Shown one piece after another: positions 11,469 to 23,328 of a DNA stretch of 64,000 nt (the stretch's first letter is position 1; every line of letters starts with the position of its first letter). The position numbers and the translations under genes are program-made. The notes beneath the pieces were generated by a model. The model made no database searches. It was not told the origin of the DNA and worked only from the letters and a program-made list of their open reading frames with translations. Source of the DNA: Adineta steineri (taxonomy: Eukaryota > Rotifera > Eurotatoria > Adinetida > Adinetidae); contig CAJNOI010000314.1 of the NCBI GenBank assembly GCA_905250115.1, positions 17,729 through 81,728 on the forward strand. Reading direction: 5' to 3'.

Positions 11469-12624
11469 TAATTAACCTCAAAAATTTATAATAATATTTT
11501 TTTTCAGATACGTCTCGTGATCATATTTAACTCTGTCACTCTCCATATAACTACATAATTTTACATTGTTTTCATTCTCGCTTATTTTATTTCAAATTAA
11601 TGCACACAAATTTCTAAAAACTATGAAAAATACACAAAAACAGCAATATTACAGAAAAATATACAAAATGACTGTCTTTTATCAGGTTATAAAATTATTA
11701 ATTTAGTGAATGAGTCGAGGATTTTGTTGTTGTTGTGCATTTCCAATTTGACCAGCTTGTTTAAATTGTTGAGCACAGTTACTTTGTTGACCTTGTTGTT
11801 GTTGCTGGTTATTTATTTGTTGATCAGCTTGTTGATTTTGTTGTTGTTGTCGTTGTGCATTTAAACTTTGGTTATTTTGTTGGTTTTGTTGACGATTTAG
11901 ATCTTGACGATCTTGTTGTCGTTGTTGCTGGTTGCTCCATTGTTGACCAGCTTGTTGATTTTGATTTGATGACATTGTTTGTCAATTTAATTCAGTAGAT
12001 TTAAACAAAATGTGTAAATTATTAAGTTTTATTATGTTGAGAAAATTGTTATGCTGTTCAACGTTTTGCATTTCGTATATATACTTCATCAAATACGCAA
12101 AAACTAAATTGATAGAAATACGCATTATCAGAATAATGCAAAAACATTTTATACAACGGAACTCAGTTTTTGCGTAGATCAAATCACACAATGTATGTAT
12201 GAAAGGGAGTTCAGATAGAACAAAAGAATTGACGTTGTATTTATTTTGTGAAGAACAGAAAAAAAGAATGTTCTCCATACTTCTTCACTTTTTTTTAAAA
12301 TTTAATATTGACTTATTTAAAGAATAAAAAGAATTGCGTTGTATAGAACGACAAATGTGTCTTTTTTATGTATTATTATTTTTTACGTTCTTCTAATTTA
12401 GAGCATACCAATGATTGACATGAAAAAGGCAGAACTTATGCTATTACTACAGTTGACAAAATGTGATAGAGAGGATGTATTTGTAGAAGAATATGAATGT
12501 TTCAATCATCAACTACTTTCAGCTACGATGCGTATAACACTATTAATATTCACAACTCCAAGATGTTTGTCATTGTTGAATAATTGTTAGAAGAAAGATA
12601 TTATGTTTAAGGATATTTTTATAA
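11469..12624. repeat. Duplicated block, copy B (contains Gln-rich gene)
   Basis: This is the direct-repeat partner of 681-2071. Similarity begins at TATAATTAACCTCAA, matching TATAATTCACCTCAA at 681, and fades after about 12624. Point differences are spread throughout, so the duplication is not recent. Confidence 0.85.
11703..11975 (-). CDS. Gln/Asn-rich low-complexity protein, copy B
   Basis: Single-exon frame of 90 residues, paralogue of the protein at 917-1435. It shares the N-terminus MSSNQNQQAGQQW, the DRQDLNRQQNQQNNQ unit, the QQSNCAQQFKQA segment and the C-terminus PRLIH. It lacks the Cys-rich insert and the second repeat unit. Length differs by whole codons, so the frame is kept in both copies despite differing repeat number. 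No signal peptide or membrane segment is seen. Function unknown. Confidence 0.6.
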   Translation of the reverse strand: MSSNQNQQAGQQWSNQQQRQQDRQDLNRQQNQQNNQSLNAQRQQQQNQQADQQINNQQQQQGQQSNCAQQFKQAGQIGNAQQQQNPRLIH

Positions 12625-13524
12625 ATATATTTGATATACTATAACTTCAGTAGATAGAAAAAGATGATGGTTGTGAGCTGGTGCCATCTTTTATTGAAAA
12701 GAGAATAAAATAAGCAATTGGAGAATACAAAAGCATCTTAGATGATAATGGTGTTCATAAAATAAGATAATTTACACAACGGACTAAAATATTCCAAACA
12801 GATGTTTATGTATACAAAAATGAATTAAGAAGAAAGCACGTTTATAATACTCAAAGTAAGGTAACAACGCTTTTGGGGTGATTTCCAGAAAGATAACACA
12901 ATTTGTAATGATGTGCTTCTATAGATGTTTATTAAATTTTATCCAGTACGTATAAAGATAAACATTTCAATTGTGCTTTTTTGTTAGTATATAAACAATT
13001 AAATCACTCCATCTAGTAAGATGTGGATGAGTATAAGCAAAGAACAATTGCTTTCTTATGTGAAGAAGATATATAGATATTTTTTTTAAAGGATGCACAT
13101 AGCGTAATTTGTTTTGTCTTGTCTTTTTTAGTGATTTTGAGCATATCCATGATTTTCTTTCAGTTCTTGAGACTGCCTTTCTTTTATTCCGATTCTTTTA
13201 GAAAGATAGTTCTTATTTTCCTTTTGTGTTATATGTTCTCCTAATGGCATATACGCTTTCGTGTTTATCCAACGAACATTAGTCATTGATATAATAGTAG
13301 TAATATAACTGGCTTTTTTTCTTAGTCTTAAACAATAAATATTACAATTCAATATGAAAAGTCCTTGAAAACAAACTACCTTGAGTTTGATAAAATAGTG
13401 ACACCCACACCTAATAGATATACGACCATTTTTCTCTTTTCTGTTTGGTATATATAGAAAACCATGTTCTTATCTTCAATCTATTTATTTATTTATTATC
13501 GAGGTATAAATAAAACAACTGCGC
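12625..13524. other. Intergenic stretch
   Basis: No gene recognised. A CACCCACACC tract lies at about 13402. The last part carries the promoter side of the gene at 13525. Confidence 0.5.
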
Positions 13525-14145
13525 ATGTCGTGGTTATCATTTAAAACATTTTTAACGGAAGATGGATCTAATAAGAATGGCTCATTGGTTGTGACGATCA
13601 TTGTACTCTCATTTTTTTTTGCATTATTCCCATTAATATTTGGAATTAATGAAATACGACAAGCGAAGACATGTGTCAAACGTCGTTGTCGAGTTATCTC
13701 TGTGGGAGTAGACGGTCCATTACGAAATCGTTTCTGGAGACCAATTTGGAAGATTACTACTCTAGATGAGGAGAATGTTGAAATAACAGAAATTGATCGG
13801 ACAGTAGTATCGCAAGTTTTGTATAGTTCAAAGTCATGGGCTCAAAGAGTTGCCAAAAAGAAAAAGGTAAGAGCGTTCATATTTGTTTCAAATCGTTTTC
13901 ATTATTCATGCTTTTTTTTCGAAAAAATCTAGATTAATCAAATATATTCATGCTATCGACATCATGATTACCCTGCGGATGGTTCGTGGGGTTATCAATG
14001 GCATAAACCAACAAAATTAAATGCGTATATTATGCTAGTTACTGTTCTTGTACTCTGTGTTTTGGGCAGTACACTTTTCCTTCTCAGACAATACTATCTA
14101 CCTCGAGAACAAAACCTTTTACCACACAACTATACCTTATTATAG
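13525..14145 (+). CDS. Two-transmembrane protein of unknown function
   Basis: Two exons, 13525-13866 and 13933-14145, join in phase 0 across a 66-nt GT-AG intron to give 184 residues. A hydrophobic span lies at about residues 21-42 and a second at about 148-168, separated by a loop of about 105 residues with Cys at CVKRRC and CYRHHDYP. The layout (two spans, Cys-bearing loop, short tails) resembles small two-span membrane proteins such as potassium-channel beta subunits or DUF3592 proteins, but I see no decisive motif. The second-exon stretch SWGYQWHKP is distinctive. Start is the first ATG in the open frame. Confidence 0.7.
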
Positions 14146-14417
14146 AATGAAATGCGTATCGAATATCGTTTACGAAGGCAATATTCAACAAGATAAAAAT
14201 AGATGAAATTTTAACTTTTTTAAATTTACCTGTTAAAATCATTATCTCGCTGAAAATCACGATATTCTATCTTATATTTAACTTCAATCACTATTAATTT
14301 AAATATAACTTAGTGTTTCTTCCAGTAGTCCTATTGATTAGGATTGATAATATTTTGGATCAACACGAATTCCCATTAGAGATTGAAGTGGTTCAGCTGT
14401 TTGTCTATTGGTTTTAT
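14146..14417. other. Convergent intergenic stretch
   Basis: Short stretch between two convergent genes; no independent feature recognised. Confidence 0.5.
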
Positions 14418-16924
14418 CTAATTTTCTTGGATTTTCCAAGAGTAAAACGTTTCGATCGAAAAGATAATCCTAAAAGTAAAGAGTCTTTCTATCCTATAAT
14501 ACATCTGTAAATTATGTTTAACCTGAATCCAGTCGATATCAGAATCTTGTATAACACGATCTTTGCATTCTGTACCAAATCGTTGTCGAGCTTGGATAAA
14601 AACAAGGCGAATAAGTGTCCAATCTATTTTAAACATATGGAAATAATTTTTTCGTTGGAAGAAATATTTACTCTTTTGAGATAATTTATCCGCTAAATTA
14701 TGCGTTAAATTAAAAGGATCTTCGATAGCAATTGTTTTGTTAAACCATCCTTTCTCGTAACGCTCTAATGGCTCAAATTGTCGAATAGTGACAACATTCT
14801 TTTCATAATCGAACTGTTCGGTATAATAACGTAAAAACTCAATCCATAATTCACCTGCTGTCAATGTATTCGGTCCATTTTTATTTACCCAAACTTCTCC
14901 CTGAAAAAAAAATAATAATAAAAAACAAAAAAATAAATAAACAATAAACATACTAGTTTAGGTAAATTATCATAGAAATATACATTCGACTCCATACATT
15001 GACGAATCATATCATTCTTATTCGACGGATCGTCATTTAACTAAAATTTCCTAAATTAATCATTGTTATAGTATTTATCAAACAATCAACTTGTTGAAGA
15101 ATCGGAAGAACAGGTGGTTGAATTTGTTGAAGAAAATGTATCACCATATTAATATATGCATAGCTTGATAATGTTCCTTTACTTGCATCGCCAATATCAC
15201 ATATCTAACATATACAAGCGATGTGTTATCGATACTTATAGTTACTTTTCGTACCTTAACTAAATGTTTGAGCATATATCCTAATTGAGACACACGAGAA
15301 TCAATTTCTGTATAGGTCTTTAATAATCGAGTATTTTCAAGCGCCTAAATTAAGACAAAAGCATAACTGATAACAGAGAGCACAAAAGACGTACAAGAGC
15401 ATTATTAACACTAAGATCAACTTCAATATTAAATTGATTGTCTATGCATCGAATAATAGGAACTCTAGCATCACGTACTAATTCAATATCTCTGAATTTT
15501 TGAGGTTCTGATTGGATAATTCGAAATAATTTTTCCAAAATAATAATATTCAATTCTTCAGTCTATAATTAAAATTGAATCAGCAACTATTAAAATAACA
15601 AAAAGCAGACCTGATCTTTTAATAAAACACAAACATCCAGATCACTTTGTCGAAATCCAAAACCATTATAAGCTGATCCACTTCCATGAACACTACATAA
15701 CGGATAGCATTTTTCAAATTCCTTTTGTAAATAGTTTAAAATTTTGTCTCGCTTTTCAATATCTTCTTCGCTCAGTTTACATTGATCTGGAAACATAAAT
15801 ACAATTAAGAAGAATATAAAATGAATATCAACACATATACCCATAACTCGTCCACAAATATTTGAAATGATATTAATCCAGTTTTTACTAACTGATGGCA
15901 AATCAATCAGCTTTGGGAGAGACAATTCAGGACAATCGGATTTAACATGAGTGCTTTTATAACAAACAAGACATACAGGCGGTGTACCCTTTACAAAATA
16001 AACATATATATATTCTTTGTCAAGTTCTATTCATATGAAATATGTTTAACCTTCTCGGCGCCAAAATTTTCTGCTTTCATATCATAAAAAAACCCGGAAT
16101 GATTAAATAATGGTGCTTTATTAGAAGAAACTTTATTCAACAATAAATCTGTAGAAGTAACTGATTCTTTTAACAAATAACTATCCAATTGAATGGCATT
16201 ACGTATTTGTTGCATTTTTGTGTTAAATATTTTAACTGATATAAAAAAAAAAGAACAAATTTCAATAATAATTAAATTTCTTATTACCTTGTTGATCGTA
16301 TTCTTTGCGTAAAATCTCTTTCTGAATTGTATTAAGATCTTTCGAGAGTGTTTTGAACAATATCGGCTTTTCTCCTATATCTTCATCATAATGCTTTTGA
16401 TCATGTGCTTCTTGGAGCTCACTAAGACTGGATGATCGAATGAAAAGTATTCTATTAAACTAAAATAACCCAAAATTTGATCACTTACGACATAATTTGA
16501 TTATCTTTATCGTCGTCACATGCTATATCAGATTGTATTTCAGAATCAACTTGAGATCTTTCTACACCTTCATTCCATGCAAGAATTGTATCAAATGTCT
16601 TTTTGTAATGTTCTCGCAAAATCTCTTGTTGTACATTTTGCCAGTAAATATATTTTTTAGGGAAACGATCGATAACTACAGTGTAGGATATATTTAGTTT
16701 TTCGATTTGATTTTCATGATTTGGTTCTTGACANNNNNNNNNNNNNNNNNNNNNNNNNNNNNNNNNNNNNNNNNNNNNNNNNNNNNNNNNNNNNNNNNNN
16801 NNNNNNNNNNNNNNNNNNNNNNNNNNNNNNNNNGAATTTGTAATGATAATGTAAGAATAAATTTAACATGATGAATACTAGCTGAACCATTCTCTACTAC
16901 ATCCAAGTTGTCGATTTCAATCAT
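14418..16924 (-). CDS. Zinc-knuckle terminal uridylyltransferase (TUT4/TUT7 or Cid1 type)
   Basis: Exons on the minus strand: 16924-16489 (contains the N gap), 16451-16288, 16235-16051, 15988-15841, 15786-15611, 15562-15395, 15344-15255, 15204-15091, 15040-14954, 14900-14523, and a less certain last exon 14504-14418. All internal junctions keep frame. A CCHC zinc knuckle (C-LVC-YKST-H-VKSD-C) precedes a nucleotidyltransferase core: the GSGSAY loop and catalytic SDLDVC, with a third Asp in IEVDLS. The central and PAP-associated domains follow (LSSYAYINM, LQQIQPPVLP, then IEDPFNLTHNL). The protein should add uridines (or adenines) to RNA 3' ends. Only one catalytic unit is present; vertebrate TUT4/7 have a duplicated one. 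ATG 16924 is the first in-frame ATG after an upstream stop. Confidence 0.88.
16734..16833. other. Assembly gap (100 N) inside an exon
   Basis: One hundred Ns lie inside the first coding exon of the uridylyltransferase gene. The frame before the gap and the frame after it do not join across exactly 100 nt, so the true length differs from 100 (or an intron lies in the gap). Confidence 0.95.
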
Positions 16925-18328
16925 TGAATTATTTATTTTGAATGCAAAAGTTTCTTGACTTCTTTTAATAATAATAATAATAATAATAATGATGTTATAC
17001 TCTTGATAAGATGCTTACTTCATTTTTCTCTCTTATTTTTTCTCTTTTATATATTTTTTTTTCTTCTAAATTTAAACTAACATGGAGCACGATCGGAGGT
17101 ACGACGGATTCTAATAAATAGTTGCCTCGTAGGTGTCAAAGATGTTTCTTCCGTCTGTCATATTTTTTTTTAACTATAATTATATCAGCTTTTTTCATAT
17201 ACGAGCAAAATTTTAATTAAATACAAAAAAATCTTTGTCATCTGAGCTACTAGCGGCAGTTTTAATCTCGTATTATTGTATGCAAGAAAAAAAATATGAT
17301 AATATTTTCTGGCGCAAGTACAGATGTGGATTAGTCATAAGTCTTAAAAGTAAGAACAAATACTCTAATGAATTATGATTTCATCTAGTCATGAAAGTGT
17401 TCTTTTTTACATACGTTAATACTTTTTTCTTATTTATGAACTGTATTCATATACATTCACTTATAAATATTAATCAAAATACAGAATGTTTGAAAAGAAG
17501 AGTTTTCTTATTCATGGATTCATCATTTTCAAGCTTCTATTTATAAATATAAAGTTATTTAATATTCGTATATAGTAGTATTTTTAGAATCAATATGGAA
17601 GATTAATATGAATAATTTTTCTTTCAATGCAGATAAACTTGAAATACATATAGAAATATCTTTCTTTAATATTTGTATTAAATTAAGCACATTGGTATCA
17701 GTAAGTTTATCGTTCTTTATTTATTCATCGAGAAAAATTCAAGGGTTGTATGGTAATATTGCACTAGTTTTACGTCGTTTACTTTTTCAACTTAATGTTA
17801 TCCATTAGTCTTACCAGTCTTAATTTATAGCTAAACAAAAGATAATGAAAGTGACAAGAAATAAACCGAAATGACAAGGTGTAGTAGTGATATTAGTAAT
17901 GAAAAGTTTTTTTTCTGGATAAATTAATTATTTACTTAGGTCGACCCTAGAAAATGTCGAACAGAAAAATATTGAACAATTTAACTAATAAGATATTCTT
18001 TATTCTTAACATAATAATAGTATTGAATCAGAGATAAAAAAAGTAGAAAAAAATAATAATGTCATCGGAATGTTTGATGTACCAGCACGACGTACTTTAT
18101 TAAATGCACTATCTTGAAATAAACAAAAAGTTCACTTATAACATCAAGTACACAAGGACAATCTTTGTTCACTTATCTCAAGTTCACTTTGTAATACAGC
18201 TATTGCTGCAGATGATATCATTGCTTTTGCACATTCTTCCTCATAGATACGTAGAATATAGATGTTGTATCATGTATCGCTCATCGTTTCACTTTTTCAC
18301 GAAATTCACACATATCTATATTTTCTTC
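16925..18328. other. Intergenic stretch with a short TAA microsatellite
   Basis: A (TAA)n run of about 8 units lies at 16966-16990, just upstream of the uridylyltransferase start. No supported gene follows; the frame at 17608-17808 has no recognisable domain. Confidence 0.5.
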
Positions 18329-18785
18329 GAAAAATAATAATAATCTTGAGATTTTAATCAATTTAAATGAAAAGTAAGTAAGTTTTGTAGTTTTATGCTG
18401 AAAATTTTAATTTAATGGAAGTTTTCGATCATTATCAACCTTTTAACACAACCTTATAATAAGATGTTACAACAAATCTCAAGATTATTATTATTTTTCA
18501 TACATTAGTGATACATATAAGTAGTATTAAACAAATTGAGTATAATTTATTTGTGGAATGAACTTAACAACATTCATCATTATGTTTATGATGTATACGT
18601 TCATGTCTATAATTATGATGTGTATGGCTATAGTTCTATATATTTGTGTTCATATATTTGTAGAATCTCTTTTTGTATAACATCATGTTATAAGGTTATG
18701 TTAAAGGTTGATAATGATCGAAAATTTCCATTAAATTAAAATTTTCAACATAAAACTACAAAACATACTTACTTTTCATTTAAAT
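18329..18785. repeat. Interleaved inverted repeats (A-B-A'-B' fold-back element)
   Basis: Arm B (18361-18469) and arm B' (18678-18785) are inverted copies of about 108 bp with few mismatches, both ending in ATTTAAAT at the outer edge. A second, perfect 26-bp inverted pair interleaves with it: A at 18329-18354 and A' at 18474-18499. The order A-B-A'-B' means a single strand can form either stem but the stems cross. The spacer is about 180 bp of non-coding sequence. It resembles a fold-back/MITE-type insertion; no target-site duplication could be assigned. Confidence 0.85.
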
Positions 18786-19458
18786 ACATTGTCTTCTTCA
18801 ACTGATTGTCTAGACTCGTATGAATTTCTACGGAATATTCAATAAATATATATATATCCTGTGATTTGTAATTGCTTTGTTCAATTTGGAAATTAAATTT
18901 ATCCCATACAAGCAAAAGTTTTCCTTTTTGTTATTGAATAAATGAAATACCAGACAATAGTAGCTGATTTTCATCTAATGAAGATAAACGAACTATAGCC
19001 ATTATAATCGATGTTCAGTTTTGTAATTATTTCAATTCTTTTTTATTTATTATAACCCATTATCAATTATTTTATTTATATATCGAACAAGAATTTCTAT
19101 TTATCATTATATTATAAAAATATAAAACATTTTCAAAATTACCCTGAATAATTAACAACGAATTAGATTAAAAGCATATAACGTATATCTTTTTATTATT
19201 ATTATTCTGGATATGATCATTAATGTGACTATATATATAATTATAAAAATAACGATTATATTTTTACTTTTTGTTAAATTTAGAATTTCAATCATGCATA
19301 TGATATTATCTAATAACATATTAAATTTACTCGTAAAAATTTCATACATACAAACAGATATTTCAAGATTATATAATTATCAAAAGATATATACAATATA
19401 AAAAAGAAAATTACAAAACAAAATATTGATAAAATGCAAATAATCTTTGACTCTCGTC
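18786..19458. other. Intergenic stretch, very AT-rich
   Basis: No gene or repeat recognised. It is the 3' side of the MFS gene that ends at 19459. Confidence 0.5.
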
Positions 19459-21063
19459 TTAGAAATATGTCACTAATTCTGATCCTGTATCTACTTGATT
19501 GTTTCTCTTAATAACTTGTTCATGATCACTATTTCTATCAGATAAAACAGTTGGATTTTCTATAATATCTACATTTTCATCTTGAGATAATTTTGGATTA
19601 CAAGCAATAGCACCTTTTGGTATCAATGTCGAAATGAATACTATTCCACATATGACTGTCATTTGTATCGCAACAGTATTAAAAAATGCAGGTCGTACAG
19701 TACCTGTTGAATTATAAACATGATCTATATAAATTCCAAGAAGTGGATTTAAAATTGCATAAATAATAATATAAGATGAATAAAGAAACGATGCAACTGC
19801 GCCTAACGCTGATATATTTTTATGTTTCGATTCTAAACCACTTAATGATGATTGAATAAATGAATTTAATGCAATATCATCTGCAGCTGATCCAAATCCA
19901 ATCGGAATATATGTTGCAGCAATAATCCATGCATATCTAACATTATTAGCAGGTGGATAATAGAATGGTATATACCAAACAAGAAGTAATATAGATGCAT
20001 CTAATCTTGACCATGGAAGAGGAGTTTTAATATAATTACCAAAAATAAATACAAATAATGCACCGAGTAATTCACCGAAATTTGAAGCACCAACAATAAT
20101 TTGTGACCATTCAGATTGTTCAAGATAACGTTTAGCTATTTGTGGTGCTATACCATTTTCAAGATAACGATGTGCATAAAGTGTTAATGCATAACAACCC
20201 CATAACCAGACGAATTTTCGATGTGTAACAATTATTTTTGCTCCAATACAAAATGATTGAAAAAAGACAGCTATACCTTTTATTAATGATTTTATATATC
20301 CGGATTTTTCATTTTGATCATCATTTGTGTCCGTATCTGTTGTTAATCCCAGTGAATTAATAAATAACCAAACAATAGCAGCTACTGTAAATAATATTGG
20401 TGTAATAATAAATGAATAATTATTTCCAAGACGTGGTATTAAACCAAGAGCAGTTGCAAATGCTCCACTAACACCTGCTATTTCATAAAAAATATGAACA
20501 AGTGCATCCATTTTTTGTAATTTTTCCGGATTATCACCAACAATATCTCTTGGTATAACTCGTCGAATTAATTCAACCATACCAAAAGCTATACCAGTAA
20601 TACAATAAATAGGTATAATTCCATCTGTATTATATTTTCCATAATATCTATAATCATGTTCATCTGTTTGAACATAATCTTTCGGTTTTATATAACCACC
20701 AGTTGCAGCATCAACAATCATAAGTACAGCACTAAATATTCCAAAAACAAATATTGATATTGATAGAACTGTACGTGTTGGCCACCGTTTTGCAAGTGGT
20801 GCAACAAGAATTGAACCAATACATTGAGATGCTTGATTAAGACCAGATAATAAACCAATTTTTTCAAATGTACGTACAGTTGTATTACTATGAAATGCTT
20901 CTTGATCATAACGATTTGCTGCAAGTGTAACAATAGATCCATTAAAAGCTTCTAAACCAAATTTATAAAGCATTATACCGACAATATAAATAATAATATT
21001 TCGTTTTTCATGTGATGAATAAAGTTTCCATATACGAAATATTCCAGATTTTCTTGAAGACAT
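19459..21063 (-). CDS. MFS transporter, fungal-like, intronless
   Basis: A single open frame of 534 residues with about 12 hydrophobic spans in two bundles separated by a charged central loop at about residues 240-260. Motifs include GLEAFNGSIVTLAANRYD, GLNQASQCIGSI, and PLAKRWPTRTVL at the usual position of the MFS loop-2/3 signature. The segment GMVELIRRVIPRDIVG is, from memory, typical of a group of fungal MFS proteins. It should be a plasma- or vacuolar-membrane carrier of unknown substrate. It lacks introns, whereas the M13 and uridylyltransferase genes nearby have many, which fits horizontal origin but does not prove it. The downstream tail (from about residue 490) is hydrophilic and divergent. 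ATG at 21063 is the first in frame. Confidence 0.85.
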   Translation of the reverse strand: MSSRKSGIFRIWKLYSSHEKRNIIIYIVGIMLYKFGLEAFNGSIVTLAANRYDQEAFHSNTTVRTFEKIGLLSGLNQASQCIGSILVAPLAKRWPTRTVLSISIFVFGIFSAVLMIVDAATGGYIKPKDYVQTDEHDYRYYGKYNTDGIIPIYCITGIAFGMVELIRRVIPRDIVGDNPEKLQKMDALVHIFYEIAGVSGAFATALGLIPRLGNNYSFIITPILFTVAAIVWLFINSLGLTTDTDTNDDQNEKSGYIKSLIKGIAVFFQSFCIGAKIIVTHRKFVWLWGCYALTLYAHRYLENGIAPQIAKRYLEQSEWSQIIVGASNFGELLGALFVFIFGNYIKTPLPWSRLDASILLLVWYIPFYYPPANNVRYAWIIAATYIPIGFGSAADDIALNSFIQSSLSGLESKHKNISALGAVASFLYSSYIIIYAILNPLLGIYIDHVYNSTGTVRPAFFNTVAIQMTVICGIVFISTLIPKGAIACNPKLSQDENVDIIENPTVLSDRNSDHEQVIKRNNQVDTGSELVTYF

Positions 21064-23328
21064 TTTCCAAGTTTTAAAATGACAACTATAACAAAAAGCA
21101 AAACAGTAGTAAATAATGATGATGATTATTTTTTCTTCTATCTAAAGTATATTTACTCGTTTTGATTACTTCTATTCTATTTAGCCGATTTATATAAGTC
21201 AAGAGAACTGATAAGTATTTGAAAAAAAACCAAGTATATTCTATACAATGCAGAAAAAGAAAAAGGAAGCAATGCTAGTTTTCATTCAACTCAATAACTT
21301 TACTGTATAATTAAATGAATATGATTCATAAAATGAAATTTATAATATTCTCATGTAATAAACCTTACGAACGATTGTGAGATATACGTGATGTTTTTAG
21401 TTTCAAACTTAATCTCGATAAAAATGATAAAGTATCTAACGTATTAATACTCTTGAAAATAGCTTATCATTAAAAAAATAAAAATGATTGATTATGACTC
21501 TTTTTTTTTAACTTTACGGACAAACTATTATTATAGAAAACATGATCGTTGATCTGTACTTCCTTATTTGATTATATTTTCTCTATTATTCATAGAGAAA
21601 CGAAAATAATATTTTTCTTCTTCCTCTTTCTATTATATATCATAACTTACCTGTTTTTCAATTGAGAAAATATTGTTATTGTTATAGATACAAATGAATG
21701 TTTCTACCTATTGCATTCTGTATAATGTAACAAAGATTTATATCTATTTATGAAGAAAAATAAATTGAAATGACGAAAATAATTAGTTCTAGTTTTGTTT
21801 TAGAAAAAATAATAATTAATAGAGAAGAATTTTTCAATATTCAAATGCTGTTGAATGTTATGTTTGATCCATTTATTATAGACAAATAAAAAAGAAAATA
21901 AGACGGTTGATGATCTAGTGCTAGATACATCCATCACATTTTTTTTATATATCTAGTTCTTTTCTTTTACTTTCAATCGTCTTTTCTCTTTCTATCTACA
22001 TGCAAATAGTAATGGCATACGGTCAGTGATTATATTCTCGATTCTATGTCTTGCATGCATTCTTTCACCTTTTCATAAATAACGCGGTTACGTAGTGCAC
22101 TTTTTTTTATACTGTTATCTCCCTCGAATAACATTTTCAATTGTTCGATGTACACATATACAGAATTTACTACATATCATATATGTATATACGATATTTA
22201 TAAGTGTATTCAATATCTTTACAATAATTGATGTTTATCGAAATCAGTTGAGTACATCGTGTACATTGTTTTTCTCATGACAGTATAAAACGAAAACAAA
22301 GGTGAAAGAATGACTAACTTTTCTTTTTTGAATATAATTAACTATAAAAACATACTATTGATTGTCACGAAAATGTATCTATAAAAGCTTAATCTTAATA
22401 TCTCTTACTCTAGATGAGTGTTTTGTTGTCTCTCTTCTATTCATATTTCATTTTTGTTTGATATACAATTTTGAAATATTTTCAAAGGAGGTGATTCATC
22501 AACTGTCTGAGAAAGACTCATTTTGAAAAATATTTGTAGTTTCCATTTACTTTGTCTTTCATATTTTTGAATGTTTTATATATTGAGAAAATCGACAACG
22601 ATATACTAATACAATATTTGCTAAACCATAGTTTCAGCAGTGAATAATTAACTGCATGTCATAAATCTATGACAGTCAAAATATTCAAATGCGAATATCA
22701 ACAGTTAGAAGTTTATACAGAAAACTAGCTAAAAAAATTAGATCTTCGAGATTTCAATAATGTCAAAGTATATATTATCAAAAGATAATGATAATTACCT
22801 GTCAGATTCTCGAAAGTTTACTTTAATTGAGAACAATTTTTCAATAAAAACGCAACCCGTGCCAATTATCGAGAGATAACTGAGAAAGGCGGTACTGCAA
22901 AATTTATCTATTATTTAAGAACTATTAGTTTTCATTTCTCATAGTACTATTATTAATCATTCCCAATAGATTATTTAATCTAATTATAGCATTCATTGAA
23001 TTAATGACTTGAGTAAGGCCTTGTTACAGAAATAATTAAAAGCTGGATTACATTTGTGAGCTTGTACAATCACATGAAAGAAATATCCTTATCATTGTAT
23101 TTCGATTAGCGAAGTACATTCTTGGTATAAAGCCTATCGCAAAAATTGAATTTAGAAATTTTTCTTAATTCTATCCTTCTATCTAGATATTCATTACAAA
23201 TACAATGAAGAATTAACGAAAGAAGAAAACGAATTACTGAGTTATTGATAAAATAATTGGCTGTTATATAAATGATATTTATTTATATAAGTCATTACAA
23301 ATTTGAACAATTAGAAAAAAAATGTTTA
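21064..23328. other. Long intergenic stretch
   Basis: AT-rich. No conserved frame, RNA gene or clear repeat recognised. Confidence 0.5.

Noticed and set aside
13128..13352. 74-residue minus-strand frame
   Set aside because: No recognisable domain or splice partners.
16694..16924. 76-residue frame read across the 100-N gap
   Set aside because: The frame after the gap used there stops soon; the correct downstream frame is a different one (reading PKKYIYWQNVQQEI), continuous with the next uridylyltransferase exon.
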